From Candidatus Caenarcanales bacterium (lineage in GTDB: Bacteria > Cyanobacteriota > Vampirovibrionia > LMEP-6097), in the NCBI GenBank assembly GCA_013216135.1, contig JABSOS010000015.1, forward strand, positions 1 to 64,000: a stretch of 64,000 nt of DNA, in the 5' to 3' direction. The translations under genes and the position numbers were made by a program. The notes under the pieces were generated by a model that ran no database searches, was not told the DNA's origin, and saw only the letters and a program-made list of their open reading frames with translations. Shown here piece by piece: positions 28,269 through 38,520 of this stretch. The first letter of the stretch is position 1; each line of letters begins with the position of its first letter.

Positions 28269-30062
28269 TTGAGTAATACTATAGCTAAGAGTATACTTTA
28301 TATTGAATTGAGTCGTTCAAGTATACTAATTTTAATCTGTGTAAGTCTTTTTGCTGTCTTAGCTGCAAGACTATTTCAGATGCAAATCCTTGAGCATAAT
28401 AAGTACAAAACCTTAGCTAAAAACAACTCCACTAAGGCTTCTATTATTAGAGCACCGAGAGGAATTATCTATGATCGAGAGGATTCTATTTTAGCGACAA
28501 GCAAACTTGCGTTAAAGATCATCGCTTACCCTAGAATCCTTGCAAAAGTAAAAGATAAAGAACAGCTAGCAACAAGACTAGCCTCTGTTACAGGAAAAGA
28601 CGCAGAAAAAATTCTTAAACAAATAACAGATATAAACTCAAGGTTACCTTTACCTATAACTCTTGCAAATGATGTTCCTGTAGATAAAGCACTGCAAATT
28701 TTTGAAAATGCTCACCTCCTACCTGGAATTGACGTAGAAAGCCAACCTCAAAGATACTATCCATATGAGGAAATTCCGGCTCATATCTTAGGTTATGTAG
28801 GAGAAGTTAATGAAAATGAGCTTAAAGACAATAGTCGTGTTAAAAAGAAACTTAAACTTAGAGACCAAATTGGAAAAAGTGCTTTAGAAAAATATTACGA
28901 TCAAACCCTACGTGGAGTCGATGGTGAGAAAAGAATCTTCGTAGATAGATACGGGAAATCCTTTGCTAAAAGAACTAACCAAAAAGAATTACATAATGAT
29001 GCTGTAAAAGGCTCTGATATTCACTTAACGATAGATATTGATTTACAGAAAGTTGCCTATGATGCTCTTGGAAATATCCATGGAGCAGCTGTAGCCATTA
29101 ATCCTAAGAATGGTGAGATACTCGCTCTAGTGAGTAAACCAAGCTACAATCCCAACCTCTTTGCGCAAGGAATCCCTTATTCCATCTACCAAGAACTCAA
29201 TAAGAAAAAAGCATTTTTAAATAGAGCCGCTTCAGGATTCACTCCTGGAAGTATTTGGAAACCGATAACAGCTCTTACAGCTTTAGAAAGAAAAGTTATA
29301 AGTCCAAACAAACAACTTTTTGTTAGTGGTGCAGTTAACTTCGGTGGTTTTCGTTTCGGAGACTGGACTGGTAAAGAAGACTTTATGGATATTAGAGAAG
29401 CTTTAGCTTGGTCTAGAAATACTTACTTTTATCAAATCGCTAAAAAGATGAAGCCTGAATGGCTTGCCAAATCAGGTCGCGGCTTTGGCTTAGGCTCCAA
29501 AACAAATGTTGAAACCAATAATGAAAGTAGTGGGATAGTTCCAGATCCGAGTTGGAAAAAGAAACACATGCGTGAACCATGGTTTCCTGGAAATACTCTT
29601 CACTTATCTATAGGACAAAGCTACCTTATGGTAACCCCGCTTCAAGCAGCCCGTATGATAGCTGGGATAGCGAATAGAGGAAAAATCCCACAGCTTCACA
29701 TCATCAAAGATGAAAGTAAAGAGAAATTTGACTATGAGAATAAAGATTTCTCTGATTCGAGTTATGACGTGGTCCATGAAGGCTTAAGACGCTGCGTTAA
29801 AAGTGGTACGGGGGCAGCTGTTAATTTATGGGGACCATATAGAAAGGTTAAAATAGCTGGTAAAACTGGCTCTGCTGAAGTTTCTGGCTATGCTCATTCT
29901 ACTCACGCTTGGTTTGTATCATTTGCGCCGTTTGATGATCCTGAAATTGCAATTGCAGTATTCGGGGAAGGAGCTGGGCATGGTGGTAGTATCTGCGCGC
30001 CTGTAGCAAGAGAAATTTATCAAAAATACTTCGAGAAGTATCACCCTGAAATAGCTGAATAG
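28269..30062 (+). CDS. mrdA: Penicillin-binding protein 2 (peptidoglycan transpeptidase)
   Basis: Crosslinks peptidoglycan during cell elongation. It has one N-terminal membrane helix (about residues 18-38), a dimerisation domain with RAPRGIIYDR, and the transpeptidase domain with the catalytic Ser in TPGSIWK near 335, SRN near 377 and KTGS near 535. About 590 residues is normal. The given start is TTG. A second in-frame TTG at 28308 lies just after a TATACT box and may be the real one. It is followed after 22 bases by gpmI on the same strand. Confidence 0.93.
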   Translation: MSNTIAKSILYIELSRSSILILICVSLFAVLAARLFQMQILEHNKYKTLAKNNSTKASIIRAPRGIIYDREDSILATSKLALKIIAYPRILAKVKDKEQLATRLASVTGKDAEKILKQITDINSRLPLPITLANDVPVDKALQIFENAHLLPGIDVESQPQRYYPYEEIPAHILGYVGEVNENELKDNSRVKKKLKLRDQIGKSALEKYYDQTLRGVDGEKRIFVDRYGKSFAKRTNQKELHNDAVKGSDIHLTIDIDLQKVAYDALGNIHGAAVAINPKNGEILALVSKPSYNPNLFAQGIPYSIYQELNKKKAFLNRAASGFTPGSIWKPITALTALERKVISPNKQLFVSGAVNFGGFRFGDWTGKEDFMDIREALAWSRNTYFYQIAKKMKPEWLAKSGRGFGLGSKTNVETNNESSGIVPDPSWKKKHMREPWFPGNTLHLSIGQSYLMVTPLQAARMIAGIANRGKIPQLHIIKDESKEKFDYENKDFSDSSYDVVHEGLRRCVKSGTGAAVNLWGPYRKVKIAGKTGSAEVSGYAHSTHAWFVSFAPFDDPEIAIAVFGEGAGHGGSICAPVAREIYQKYFEKYHPEIAE

Positions 30063-30084
30063 CCCCTGCTATAATATAGTCTGC

Positions 30085-31665
30085 ATGAATAAAGCACTAT
30101 TATTAATTTTAGATGGCTGGGGTTACTCAGAAGAAGAGAAAGGTAACGCTATTAAAGCTGCTAAGACTCCGTGTTTTGATTCTCTTATCCAGAACTACCC
30201 TAACACTCTTTTAAATGCTAGTAGCACCCATGTAGGTCTTCCAGAAGGGATTATGGGCAACTCTGAAGTTGGTCATGAAAATATAGGTTTAGGTAGACCG
30301 ATTAAACAAAAACTGACTCAGATCTCTGACATGGTAAAAACTGGTGAATTCTTCCAGAATCAAATCCTAATAGATGCTGTAGAGCATGCAAAGAAAAATA
30401 ATTCTAAATTACATTTCATGGGTCTAATCTCAGAAGGAGATGTTCACTCTCACCTAGGTCACCTCTATGGTCTTATAGAACTAGCTGAGAAAAAAGGTTT
30501 AGATAAATCTCAAATTTTCCTTCAAGCCATCTGTGATGGTCGTGACGATCCACCTAAAGTTGCTGAAAAATTAATGGAAAGAGTGGCTTCTAAAATTGAG
30601 ATTGCTACCGTTTCTGGACGTTACTGGGCTATGGACCGTGATAAGAACTGGGAAAGAACAGATAAATACTTTAACACTGTAGTTAACACAACAGTGACAG
30701 AGCTAAAAGATTTCACTCCATTTAAAGCAAGCTCTGGAGCAGAAGCTATTACTAATTACTATGACTATGCAGCAAAGAATCCAGGTAAAGTAGTCGGTGA
30801 TTCTGATGAATTCGTAGAAGTTACTGTAATTAATGAAAATGGTTTAATAGAAGAGAAAGACTCCATAATATTCTTTAACTTTAGACCAGATAGAGCTATC
30901 CAAATCTCTACTCGTTTTGAAGAGTTACAAAAATCAAAGCCAGATTTACACTACGCTTGCTTTACTGAATATAACTCAGACCTAGACTTACCTGTAGCAT
31001 TTGATGCAAATAGTTTACCTAAACAAGAATTTGCAAATGGTTTAGGTGAGTGGATTTCAAAGAAAGGCTTTAATCAATTCAGAGTTGCTGAAACTGAAAA
31101 ATATCCACATGTAACTTTCTTTATTAACGCTAAAACTTCTAAGAGAAAAGATCCTTTTCCTAATGAGGATAGGCTTTTAATTCCTAGTCCTAAAGTTGCG
31201 ACATATGATCTTCAGCCAGAAATGAGCGTAGTAGAAGTTACAGATGGTCTTTTAGAAGCTATGGCAAATAAAGAGAAAGACTATAAGCTTATCATTTGCA
31301 ACATTGCAAACCCTGACATGGTAGGGCATACAGGAAATTGGGATGCTGTGCTTAAAGCTTTAGAAGAAGTTGATAATCAACTCGCTAGAATCGTAAAAGC
31401 TAGTGAAGAAAATGAATATAAGCTATTAATAACCGCAGACCACGGTAACGCTGATCAAATGCATGATGGTGATGGCACTACTAGAACTGCACATAGTACG
31501 AACAAAGTTCCATTTATAGTTTTAGATAAAAACCATAAGCTTAAAAATGAAGAGAGCAACGCTCTTAAGAACATTGCTCCTACTATTTTAGACTTAATGA
31601 ATCTTGAAAAACCAAGTGAAATGACTTGTGAGAGTCTTTTAGTTAAGCAAGAAGCTAGTGTTTAA
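30085..31665 (+). CDS. gpmI: 2,3-bisphosphoglycerate-independent phosphoglycerate mutase
   Basis: Interconverts 3- and 2-phosphoglycerate in glycolysis using two metal ions. The 526 residues have LLILDGWGY at 5-13, MGNSEVGHENIG near 60 with the catalytic Ser, the CDGRDD segment near 150, DRDKNWERT near 185, FFNFRPDRA near 260 and the C-terminal ADHGNADQM metal site. Length is typical. Its TAA overlaps the stop of the convergent surface-protein gene by 4 bases. Confidence 0.96.
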   Translation: MNKALLLILDGWGYSEEEKGNAIKAAKTPCFDSLIQNYPNTLLNASSTHVGLPEGIMGNSEVGHENIGLGRPIKQKLTQISDMVKTGEFFQNQILIDAVEHAKKNNSKLHFMGLISEGDVHSHLGHLYGLIELAEKKGLDKSQIFLQAICDGRDDPPKVAEKLMERVASKIEIATVSGRYWAMDRDKNWERTDKYFNTVVNTTVTELKDFTPFKASSGAEAITNYYDYAAKNPGKVVGDSDEFVEVTVINENGLIEEKDSIIFFNFRPDRAIQISTRFEELQKSKPDLHYACFTEYNSDLDLPVAFDANSLPKQEFANGLGEWISKKGFNQFRVAETEKYPHVTFFINAKTSKRKDPFPNEDRLLIPSPKVATYDLQPEMSVVEVTDGLLEAMANKEKDYKLIICNIANPDMVGHTGNWDAVLKALEEVDNQLARIVKASEENEYKLLITADHGNADQMHDGDGTTRTAHSTNKVPFIVLDKNHKLKNEESNALKNIAPTILDLMNLEKPSEMTCESLLVKQEASV

Positions 31666-33398
31666 TGCCGGGCTTTCTCCATAATCTCCTGCATTACACT
31701 CAGTGGTAAAGTAATAGTAAATTCTACAGATTCATTATTAATGATTTTCATATCACGTATAGTTGTCGGCAACTCAAACCCTAAAGGTACGACTAAGTCA
31801 CCTGAACCATTAGCACCGTCACCAGAAGAATCCTTCTCTTCTTGAATTCTTCTTAGCTCCTCTTCATCTACCGCTAACTGAGCTGGATCTATATAAGAGA
31901 CTTCAAGGTATGGCTTATTCACTGCTGAATCCTTAGAGTAAATTCCATTCCAGCCACCGCCATCATTAGATAAGTAATTCATTAAAGTAATTTCTGGAAC
32001 TGGATTAGCTAATAAATATTCACTTAATCCAGATGTAACATCTACATGGAACCACTGGTCTCCAGCTGAAACAGCATCTTCACCGATTACAATAGATGGG
32101 TCACGCTGAGGAAGTTGCAATGGACTCTCTGTCCAATTATTATCGCCATGTACGTGAGTCAGTATAGTTCTTGCTCCTTTTATAGGTGAGCCAAAACTAA
32201 GATTAAAGTTTGCACTTACGATTTGCTTACCAAGCAACTCTGAGAAATCAAACTTAGCATAAAATCTATTCCATCTAGAGATAGAAGTCTTAGCTTCCAG
32301 TCCTGTTTTCACACCTTGTGATGAGGTATCTTCACTTGGATAAATAATAGTTGAAAGTTCACCAGCGGCTCTGGTTTTCACAGTTAAGAGAGCTGGACTT
32401 GATACATTATTAGAAGTATCAACAGCTTTTAAACTGATATAGTACTTAGTATTTGCTGACAGAGAATTAACATTTAAACTATTCACATCACCTATGTTCA
32501 CTGAATTAAATCCAGGAAGAGCTGAGCTAAAATCACTGTTTTCACTGATAGTTAATAAATAATGACTAACCCCAATATTATCAATAGCTGCCCCCCAGTT
32601 CAAATCAAAGCTAACTAAACCTAAGTTACTAACATTTAAATCAAGTGGTGAACCAGGTTCAATTAAATCTACTTGATTAGAAGATTCAGTAATAAAATTC
32701 GTTATAACTTCTATCTTAGCTGTATCTGTAGCACCTTTCTCATCTTCAATAGTATAAGTGAGTATATCCATACCATCAAAACCATTATTAGGAGTGTAAA
32801 GTATCTTAGAGTCTTGGATAGAAACACTTGCATTCGATGAATCACTCACTGTGATAATTTTCAAAGCATCACCGTCATAGTCAGTATCATTAGCAAGAAC
32901 ATCTATTATAGTTTCTTCTCCAGGGTTAGCTCTGACTTTATCAATCATGGCAAAGGGTTTATTATTCCCTGGAATATAAGTACCTAAGTACTGTGCATTT
33001 GCAAAAGTAGATGACCAATCAACAGTAACATCAATAGGAATATCTTTAGATTGAATTTCACCAGTAACCCTATCTTCAAAGATCTCACTAACAACTAACA
33101 TCTTAGTTCCAGATTCATCCCCTGAAGTGTAATAACCAACATTTTCAATTAAATCTTTTAATCGACTTGAATCCCAAAAGGCTTCATCATTACCAAACGG
33201 AAAACCAATATTACCAAGTGAGTCATGTTTAATACCTTTAATATCAACATTCTTTCTATTTGCTTGCCAAGAAGATTCTGGGTTCAAAGTCAAATCAGCA
33301 TTATCACCGATTTCAAGACTTAAAGGCTGAGTCTCTAAGCTCGCAAACTCTTCAGTTGTAAGGAAAGTATCTTTCTCTGGATCCATTTTAGGATACAA
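31662..33398 (-). CDS. Cadherin-like Ig and FN3 part of the same surface protein (C-terminal part)
   Basis: 578 residues from an artificial TTG start. It has a beta-rich N-terminal segment and a VRANPGEETIIDVLANDTDYDG repeat of the bacterial Ig/cadherin-like type near 155-230. A fibronectin III domain follows at about 245-340, then a C-terminal DNRLRE-like beta domain (about 350-500) with WNRFYAKFDFSELLG, and a Lys/Glu/Asp-rich end. It is the adhesion stalk of the split protein and converges on gpmI. Confidence 0.7.
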   Translation of the reverse strand: MYPKMDPEKDTFLTTEEFASLETQPLSLEIGDNADLTLNPESSWQANRKNVDIKGIKHDSLGNIGFPFGNDEAFWDSSRLKDLIENVGYYTSGDESGTKMLVVSEIFEDRVTGEIQSKDIPIDVTVDWSSTFANAQYLGTYIPGNNKPFAMIDKVRANPGEETIIDVLANDTDYDGDALKIITVSDSSNASVSIQDSKILYTPNNGFDGMDILTYTIEDEKGATDTAKIEVITNFITESSNQVDLIEPGSPLDLNVSNLGLVSFDLNWGAAIDNIGVSHYLLTISENSDFSSALPGFNSVNIGDVNSLNVNSLSANTKYYISLKAVDTSNNVSSPALLTVKTRAAGELSTIIYPSEDTSSQGVKTGLEAKTSISRWNRFYAKFDFSELLGKQIVSANFNLSFGSPIKGARTILTHVHGDNNWTESPLQLPQRDPSIVIGEDAVSAGDQWFHVDVTSGLSEYLLANPVPEITLMNYLSNDGGGWNGIYSKDSAVNKPYLEVSYIDPAQLAVDEEELRRIQEEKDSSGDGANGSGDLVVPLGFELPTTIRDMKIINNESVEFTITLPLSVMQEIMEKARH

Positions 33399-33571
33399 AT
33401 CTCCATCATCTTTATAGTCCTCACATTGGATATTTACTAAGACATACCCTAGGTCACCATCTTCAATACCAACTCTATCTTGGGTATGTCTTCTAGTAGC
33501 TTTAACACAATCAGCAAAGCCTTTAATATTAATATCTTTAAGGACTATATCTTCAGTTGTGTTATAAAGAG

Positions 33572-35338
33572 TTACCCCCAGCCATCTTGATATGATGACT
33601 TAGAGCGAATCAAATCAAAATCTTTCAAAGTATAGTGAGCAGTGTATTGCAGCAATGCTCCAGAATCCACTTCCCAAGCAATAAGCCCATCTAGCATAGA
33701 TCTATGATCGTGCCCCTGCTTCATTGAAGCTTTGATAATTTCAAGTGCTCTTCCTGATGCTATAACTTCATTATCGTGAAAATTATGAATTGGAGGCTTA
33801 TCAGTTGGTGCCATCTCTTTTCCTTTAAATACTTCAGGAATATCTGAATGGGCAGAGTATACAGGAAGATTGTCAGAACCTCTATGCATATAGACAATAC
33901 CGTGGCTCTTTTGACTAATAGCCACATTTTCTTCATTTGAGACTAGTCTTCCCTGGTACCAGTAACCAACACCCTGGAAACCAACATCAAAATTAGCAGT
34001 GTGTTTAGCGATACCAGACCTACCACCACTTTTGATAACTATATTTTTACGCCAGATACCAGTTTCATTACCAGTCTCAGCGACGATACCTGCACCATAT
34101 GAATCATAGACTAAATTATGTTCAATAATTGCATGACTGTCATGGTGAATAATACCCCAACCTGGTGAACCTAAAACTACGTTACCAACTGCGATAGCGG
34201 GTTCATCTTGATGCATCACCCCAACTCTATGGAAATGCACTGGGTATCTACCGCGCATATTGTCTATGAGAAGAGGATCTTCTTTATAGTAAGTAGGTCT
34301 ATAAGAAGGACCAGTAAAAATTCTTTTACCATTTTCATCTAATTTAAAGTCATCAAATGGATAACTTTTATCAGATCTTCCTAAACCTATAAAGCTTGCG
34401 TATCTCAAATCAACTTTATGAGAGTGCATAAACATAGTGTGTGCTCTTTGATTATTGGGCACATTTTGATTTTCATTTTCAAAAATTATATTCCTAGAGG
34501 CATTAGCAACATATGCCTTAAGGTCTGCTCTAGGGCTATCGTGGTCAAAGTCTAATGGTTTATCTAAACCAATGGTGTTTCCAGAAATTGAACTAATAGT
34601 TCTAATCTCATCTTCTGTCACATATGGAGATTTATCTCCCCATCTCATTCTTTTATAGTGAGTACTTCCAAGTATAATTTCATCCCCCACTTTCCAATTC
34701 ATAGGAATTTTAGAAAGTAGAAGCTCAGTGTCACCGGCAAAAGCATCTCTGGCTATTTTCATGTGAGAATCTTTAGCTTGACCTACTATAGAAGTTTTAC
34801 CGTGTACAACCATACCTCTTGAAAGTTGTTGCGGGTCAATATTTCTATCTAAAGCACCATTATCTAAGAAAACTATTTTCACTGAAGAAGTTACTGGCGC
34901 AGCCTTAGTACCAATCTCCAAATAACTAGTGGTATCACCTACAATAGTATCTACATATAATAAAGAGTCTGAATTCGCGTCAAAGATTAATGATCCGTTA
35001 ACGCGAATATACTTAATACGTTTAGTACTTGTACCTGAAAAGCTAACAGTTAAATTCTCCGGGATTAAAACACGAGCATTATCATCCGGAACCTCAGCCG
35101 GACTCCAAGTACTAGCTTCAAACCAAGAACCATTTTTTACAGCCTTATGAGTCATCGTATCTTCAGATACTAAATTCAATAAAGCCATATGCTCCGCCAT
35201 TTTTGCCGGATCATCAGGGTGATGCATCATCGCATATGAGTTAAAAGTATTACTAAATAAAAAACTAAAAATTAAAAATAGGATAAGAGATTTTAGACGC
35301 ATATTCCCCCCGAAATATTTACTAAAATAATATGCCAA
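33572..35338 (-). CDS. G8-domain and right-handed beta-helix surface protein (N-terminal part)
   Basis: 588 residues before the frameshift. The signal sequence has its core LILFLIFSFLFSNTFNSYA at about 17-35. A real start at the Met 12 residues in (MRLKSLILF) is likely. The G8 domain follows (NGSWFEASTWSPAEVPDDNARVLIP near 70-95, with many conserved Gly and Trp; known in human CEMIP and TMEM2). Then come parallel beta-helix repeats with several His-rich turns (HFHRVG, HHDSH). Such proteins bind or cleave polysaccharides. No transmembrane anchor is seen in this part. Confidence 0.75.
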   Translation of the reverse strand: MAYYFSKYFGGNMRLKSLILFLIFSFLFSNTFNSYAMMHHPDDPAKMAEHMALLNLVSEDTMTHKAVKNGSWFEASTWSPAEVPDDNARVLIPENLTVSFSGTSTKRIKYIRVNGSLIFDANSDSLLYVDTIVGDTTSYLEIGTKAAPVTSSVKIVFLDNGALDRNIDPQQLSRGMVVHGKTSIVGQAKDSHMKIARDAFAGDTELLLSKIPMNWKVGDEIILGSTHYKRMRWGDKSPYVTEDEIRTISSISGNTIGLDKPLDFDHDSPRADLKAYVANASRNIIFENENQNVPNNQRAHTMFMHSHKVDLRYASFIGLGRSDKSYPFDDFKLDENGKRIFTGPSYRPTYYKEDPLLIDNMRGRYPVHFHRVGVMHQDEPAIAVGNVVLGSPGWGIIHHDSHAIIEHNLVYDSYGAGIVAETGNETGIWRKNIVIKSGGRSGIAKHTANFDVGFQGVGYWYQGRLVSNEENVAISQKSHGIVYMHRGSDNLPVYSAHSDIPEVFKGKEMAPTDKPPIHNFHDNEVIASGRALEIIKASMKQGHDHRSMLDGLIAWEVDSGALLQYTAHYTLKDFDLIRSKSSYQDGWG

Positions 35339-35411
35339 GATCAGGTTAAGATAAAACCAACAAACCGTAAATCTTTGTAATTTTAATGATTTGTAAGAGC
35401 CACTACTTAGC

Positions 35412-36131
35412 CTAAATCACAGCCTTAACAGGCTGTTTAAGCATATATCCAGAACCACGCTTAGTATGAATTAATTTCCCATACTTTTTCTCCATTAATT
35501 TAGAGCGCAAGTATCTAATATAAACTTCAATAACATTACTTTCACCAATAAAGTCATAACCCCAAACCTTATTAAATAAGAATTCACGAGTTAAATACTC
35601 TTCAGGATGCATCATAAAGATTCTTAATAAAGAAAATTCTTTTGTTCTAAGTGAAAGTTCCTCTTCTTTTCTTTTAGCAGAACGGCTTAACTGATCCAAC
35701 CAAAGATCACCATAGATAAGCATAGAGCTCTGTCCTGGAGCCTTTCTTCTAAAAATAGCCCTAATCCTTGCAAGTAATTCTTCTGCTACAAAAGGTTTCA
35801 CTAAGTAGTCATCGGCACCACTATCTAAACATTTGACTTTATCTTCAATACCATCCTTCGCAGTAATGAAGATAATCGGCTGATCAAAACCTTCTTCTCT
35901 TAACTTTAAACAAACCTCTTCCCCACTTAGGCTAGGCAGCATACAATCTAATAAAATTAGATCGGGGTTATGTTCTCTTACTAATGCTAAAGCTTCTTTG
36001 CCGTCTGCGCTGGTGATAACATCATACCCTTCATATTTTAATTCCAGCTCAATTAACCTCAGTATCTGCGGTTCATCTTCTACTACTAGGACTTTAGTGA
36101 GTTTAGGATCTTTTGAAGAATTGCTTTGCAT
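35412..36131 (-). CDS. OmpR-family response regulator, orphan
   Basis: A 239-residue DNA-binding response regulator. The receiver domain has the acidic pair in VVEDE, phospho-acceptor Asp in LLDCMLPS near 60, Thr in FITAKD and Lys in VKPF near 110. The C-terminal winged helix is of OmpR type ([40 protein letters not shown]). No histidine kinase lies nearby. It starts at the Met at 36131; a GTG 3 codons upstream is also possible. It is divergent from fumC over about 130 bases. Confidence 0.93.
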   Translation of the reverse strand: MQSNSSKDPKLTKVLVVEDEPQILRLIELELKYEGYDVITSADGKEALALVREHNPDLILLDCMLPSLSGEEVCLKLREEGFDQPIIFITAKDGIEDKVKCLDSGADDYLVKPFVAEELLARIRAIFRRKAPGQSSMLIYGDLWLDQLSRSAKRKEEELSLRTKEFSLLRIFMMHPEEYLTREFLFNKVWGYDFIGESNVIEVYIRYLRSKLMEKKYGKLIHTKRGSGYMLKQPVKAVI

Positions 36132-36261
36132 GACGAACACTAATGATTCTACAAATTCAGTTATACGAATGTCAATTTATATTTCCCTAACACAAAATAA
36201 TACGATCAAAAAACTAAAAGTTTTCAAACATAATCAGCTTTTTTCGATTATTATTAAAGCT

Positions 36262-37671
36262 ATGGAAACAAGAATTGAAAAGGATACTATGGGTGAATTA
36301 AGTGTGCCAGCAAACAAATATTACGGTGCACAAACGGCAAGGTCACTAATTAATTTTAAAATTGGTCACGATCATATGCCTTTAGAAGTTGTAAAAGCTT
36401 TTGGTGTTCTAAAAAAAGCAGCAGCTTTAGTTAATTCTGATCTAGGTTTACTAAGTAAAGATAAAGCTGACTTAATCTCAAAAGCAGCTGATGAAGTTAT
36501 CTCTGGAAATTTAAAGGATAATTTCCCATTAGTAGTTTGGCAAACAGGCTCAGGCACTCAATCAAATATGAATGTAAATGAAGTTATTGCCAATAAAGCG
36601 ATTGAATTTGCTGGTGGAGTTTTAGGGTCCAAAGATCCAGTTCACCCAAACGATGACGTGAACAAATCACAATCATCAAACGATACATTCCCTACAGCAA
36701 TGCATATTGCAGGAAAACTATTTTTAGAAGATTCATTAATTCCTTCTCTAGAATTGCTTCAAGAAAGCTTAGAGAAGAAAGCAGAAGAGTTTAAGGACAT
36801 TACCAAGATTGGTAGAACTCACTTAATGGATGCCACACCTTTAAGCTTAGGACAGGAATTCTCTGGCTATGCTGCGCAATTAAAGAAAGGAATCGAAAGA
36901 GTGAAAACTACTCTAGCAGATCTTTCTGAATTAGCACTAGGTGGAACTGCTGTAGGAACGGGTTTAAACTCACACCCTGAATTTGCAGTTAAAGTTGCAG
37001 CTAAGATCTCAGAGATTACAGGTAAAGAATTTATCACTGCTCCTAATAAATTTGAATCTCTTGCAGCCCACGATGCTGTAGTAATGTCATCTGGAGCATT
37101 AAAAACCGTAGCAGCTTCATTAATGAAAATTGCAAATGATATTCGTTTACTAGGTTCTGGACCACGTTCTGGCTTAGGTGAATTAAATCTCCCAGCGAAC
37201 GAACCAGGTTCTTCAATCATGCCAGGTAAAGTTAACCCTACTCAGTGTGAGGCTTTAACTATGGTTTGTGCTCAAGTAATGGGCAATGATGTCGCTATAA
37301 ACTTCGGTGGCGCAACTGGTCATTTTGAGTTAAATGTTTTCAAACCAATGATGATATTTAACTTATTAAACTCAGCAAGATTACTTGCTGATGCCGCTCA
37401 GTCATTTAGAAACAACTGCGTGATCGGAATTGAGGCTAATAAAGAAAACTGTCAAAAGCATTTAAATAACTCTTTAATGTTAGTAACAGCTCTTAACCCT
37501 CATATCGGTTATGATAAAGCAGCTGAGATTGCGAAAAACGCTCACAAAAAAGGTTTAACACTTAAAGAATCTGCTGTAGCTTTAGGTCACTTAACAGAAG
37601 CACAGTTTGATGAATGGGTAAAACCAGAAGAGATGTGTGCACCTAATATTTCAGCTAAAGCTGGAGTTTAA
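36262..37671 (+). CDS. fumC: Fumarate hydratase, class II
   Basis: Interconverts fumarate and malate in the TCA cycle, iron-independent. 469 residues from the ATG at 36262. The reading frame extends upstream, but that part overlaps the regulator gene and does not look coding. Hallmarks are [10 protein letters not shown]-like [31 protein letters not shown] near 98, [20 protein letters not shown] near 180, and the signature [16 protein letters not shown] near 310. It follows the response regulator divergently and converges on the hydrolase gene with a 3-base gap. Confidence 0.96.
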   Translation: METRIEKDTMGELSVPANKYYGAQTARSLINFKIGHDHMPLEVVKAFGVLKKAAALVNSDLGLLSKDKADLISKAADEVISGNLKDNFPLVVWQTGSGTQSNMNVNEVIANKAIEFAGGVLGSKDPVHPNDDVNKSQSSNDTFPTAMHIAGKLFLEDSLIPSLELLQESLEKKAEEFKDITKIGRTHLMDATPLSLGQEFSGYAAQLKKGIERVKTTLADLSELALGGTAVGTGLNSHPEFAVKVAAKISEITGKEFITAPNKFESLAAHDAVVMSSGALKTVAASLMKIANDIRLLGSGPRSGLGELNLPANEPGSSIMPGKVNPTQCEALTMVCAQVMGNDVAINFGGATGHFELNVFKPMMIFNLLNSARLLADAAQSFRNNCVIGIEANKENCQKHLNNSLMLVTALNPHIGYDKAAEIAKNAHKKGLTLKESAVALGHLTEAQFDEWVKPEEMCAPNISAKAGV

Positions 37672-37674
37672 AGT

Positions 37675-38415
37675 TTATTTTATTCCGAGGTAAGACTTAA
37701 TCCCAGGCACAGCCTGATGCACAGCTTTTGCATCCCAGATCCAATCATGCTCTGTATTCTTAAGCTCAAGAATAGATTTTTCTTGAGCTGGCATTTCAGC
37801 GAAAAGTTGGTCCATGACTTGGTTGTTTACGACTAAGTCATTTTCGACTTGGATTAAAAGCATCGGGTTTTTAAATTTAGATAGCTTTTCTGGGAGCTTT
37901 TTTGACATCATTAAAATCTGCCAAAGTAAGTTAGGACTTACATCGTATACTTTAAGAGGATCTTCATCTGTAGCATCCGGCTCATCTTTTGAGCTTGGTA
38001 AGCGAATTAGACGGTCTTCATGCTTAATGAATCTATCTTCAAAAAGCTGCCAAATAGTTTTAATAGTAAAAGCTAAGCTAAATGTAGATTTAGCTCCTTT
38101 AAAACCTGGAACTGAAAAAATCAGTTTATCTTCTGAGTCTATTTTAAGATTCGTAAGGATAACTGCACCTAAACTGTGCCCCATTAGAATAAACTCTGCT
38201 TCCGGATATTTCTTTTTTAACTCTGCGTACTTCGATTCTATTTGATCTAACCATTGCTTATAAGAATCTAAATGCCCTCTAGGCTCATTTTCTCCAAAGC
38301 CTTGCAAATCTGGACAATAAAACTTAATCTCATCAGATTCCAACTCTTTCACTAAATTATCAAACCATGCACCTCTACCGCCTAAACCGTGAATAGCTAG
38401 AATTACTTTGTTCAT
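37675..38415 (-). CDS. Alpha/beta hydrolase
   Basis: About 246 residues from the Met at 38415; a longer start adds a hydrophobic leader that is probably not translated. It shows an oxyanion HGLGGRG near 8-14, the nucleophile elbow GHSLGA near 78 and a C-terminal catalytic His in EHDWIWD. The cap region contains DRLIRLPSSKDE. The substrate cannot be told from sequence; lipase, esterase and lysophospholipase roles are all possible. Confidence 0.85.
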   Translation of the reverse strand: MNKVILAIHGLGGRGAWFDNLVKELESDEIKFYCPDLQGFGENEPRGHLDSYKQWLDQIESKYAELKKKYPEAEFILMGHSLGAVILTNLKIDSEDKLIFSVPGFKGAKSTFSLAFTIKTIWQLFEDRFIKHEDRLIRLPSSKDEPDATDEDPLKVYDVSPNLLWQILMMSKKLPEKLSKFKNPMLLIQVENDLVVNNQVMDQLFAEMPAQEKSILELKNTEHDWIWDAKAVHQAVPGIKSYLGIK

Positions 38416-38520
38416 ATTTACTTTATACACTGAAATGAATAATATAAAGCAAATTAACACTCAAAAATACGAGAATGATTATTCATATATTTGCTAGACT
38501 TGCAATTCGAGATAATACAC

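Larger units (their letters stand above)
31662..35338 (-). pseudogene. Giant G8/beta-helix/FN3 surface protein, split by a frameshift
   Basis: The two minus-strand frames form a single gene of about 1225 codons. The first ends SSYQDGWG followed by TAA, at a run of five G (plus strand C at 33575-33579). With six G the reading becomes QDGWGVTLYNTTEDIVLKD and continues with no stop through 33571-33399 into the second frame. Order of domains: signal peptide, G8 domain, right-handed beta-helix, cadherin-like Ig domain, fibronectin III domain and a C-terminal beta domain. The missing base may be a real knock-out, a phase-variable state or an assembly error. The rest of the gene shows no decay. Confidence 0.8.

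Noticed and set aside
35998-36261. Upstream extension of the fumC frame by 88 codons
   Set aside because: It overlaps the divergent response-regulator gene, and fumarase homologues start at METRIEKD-like sequence.
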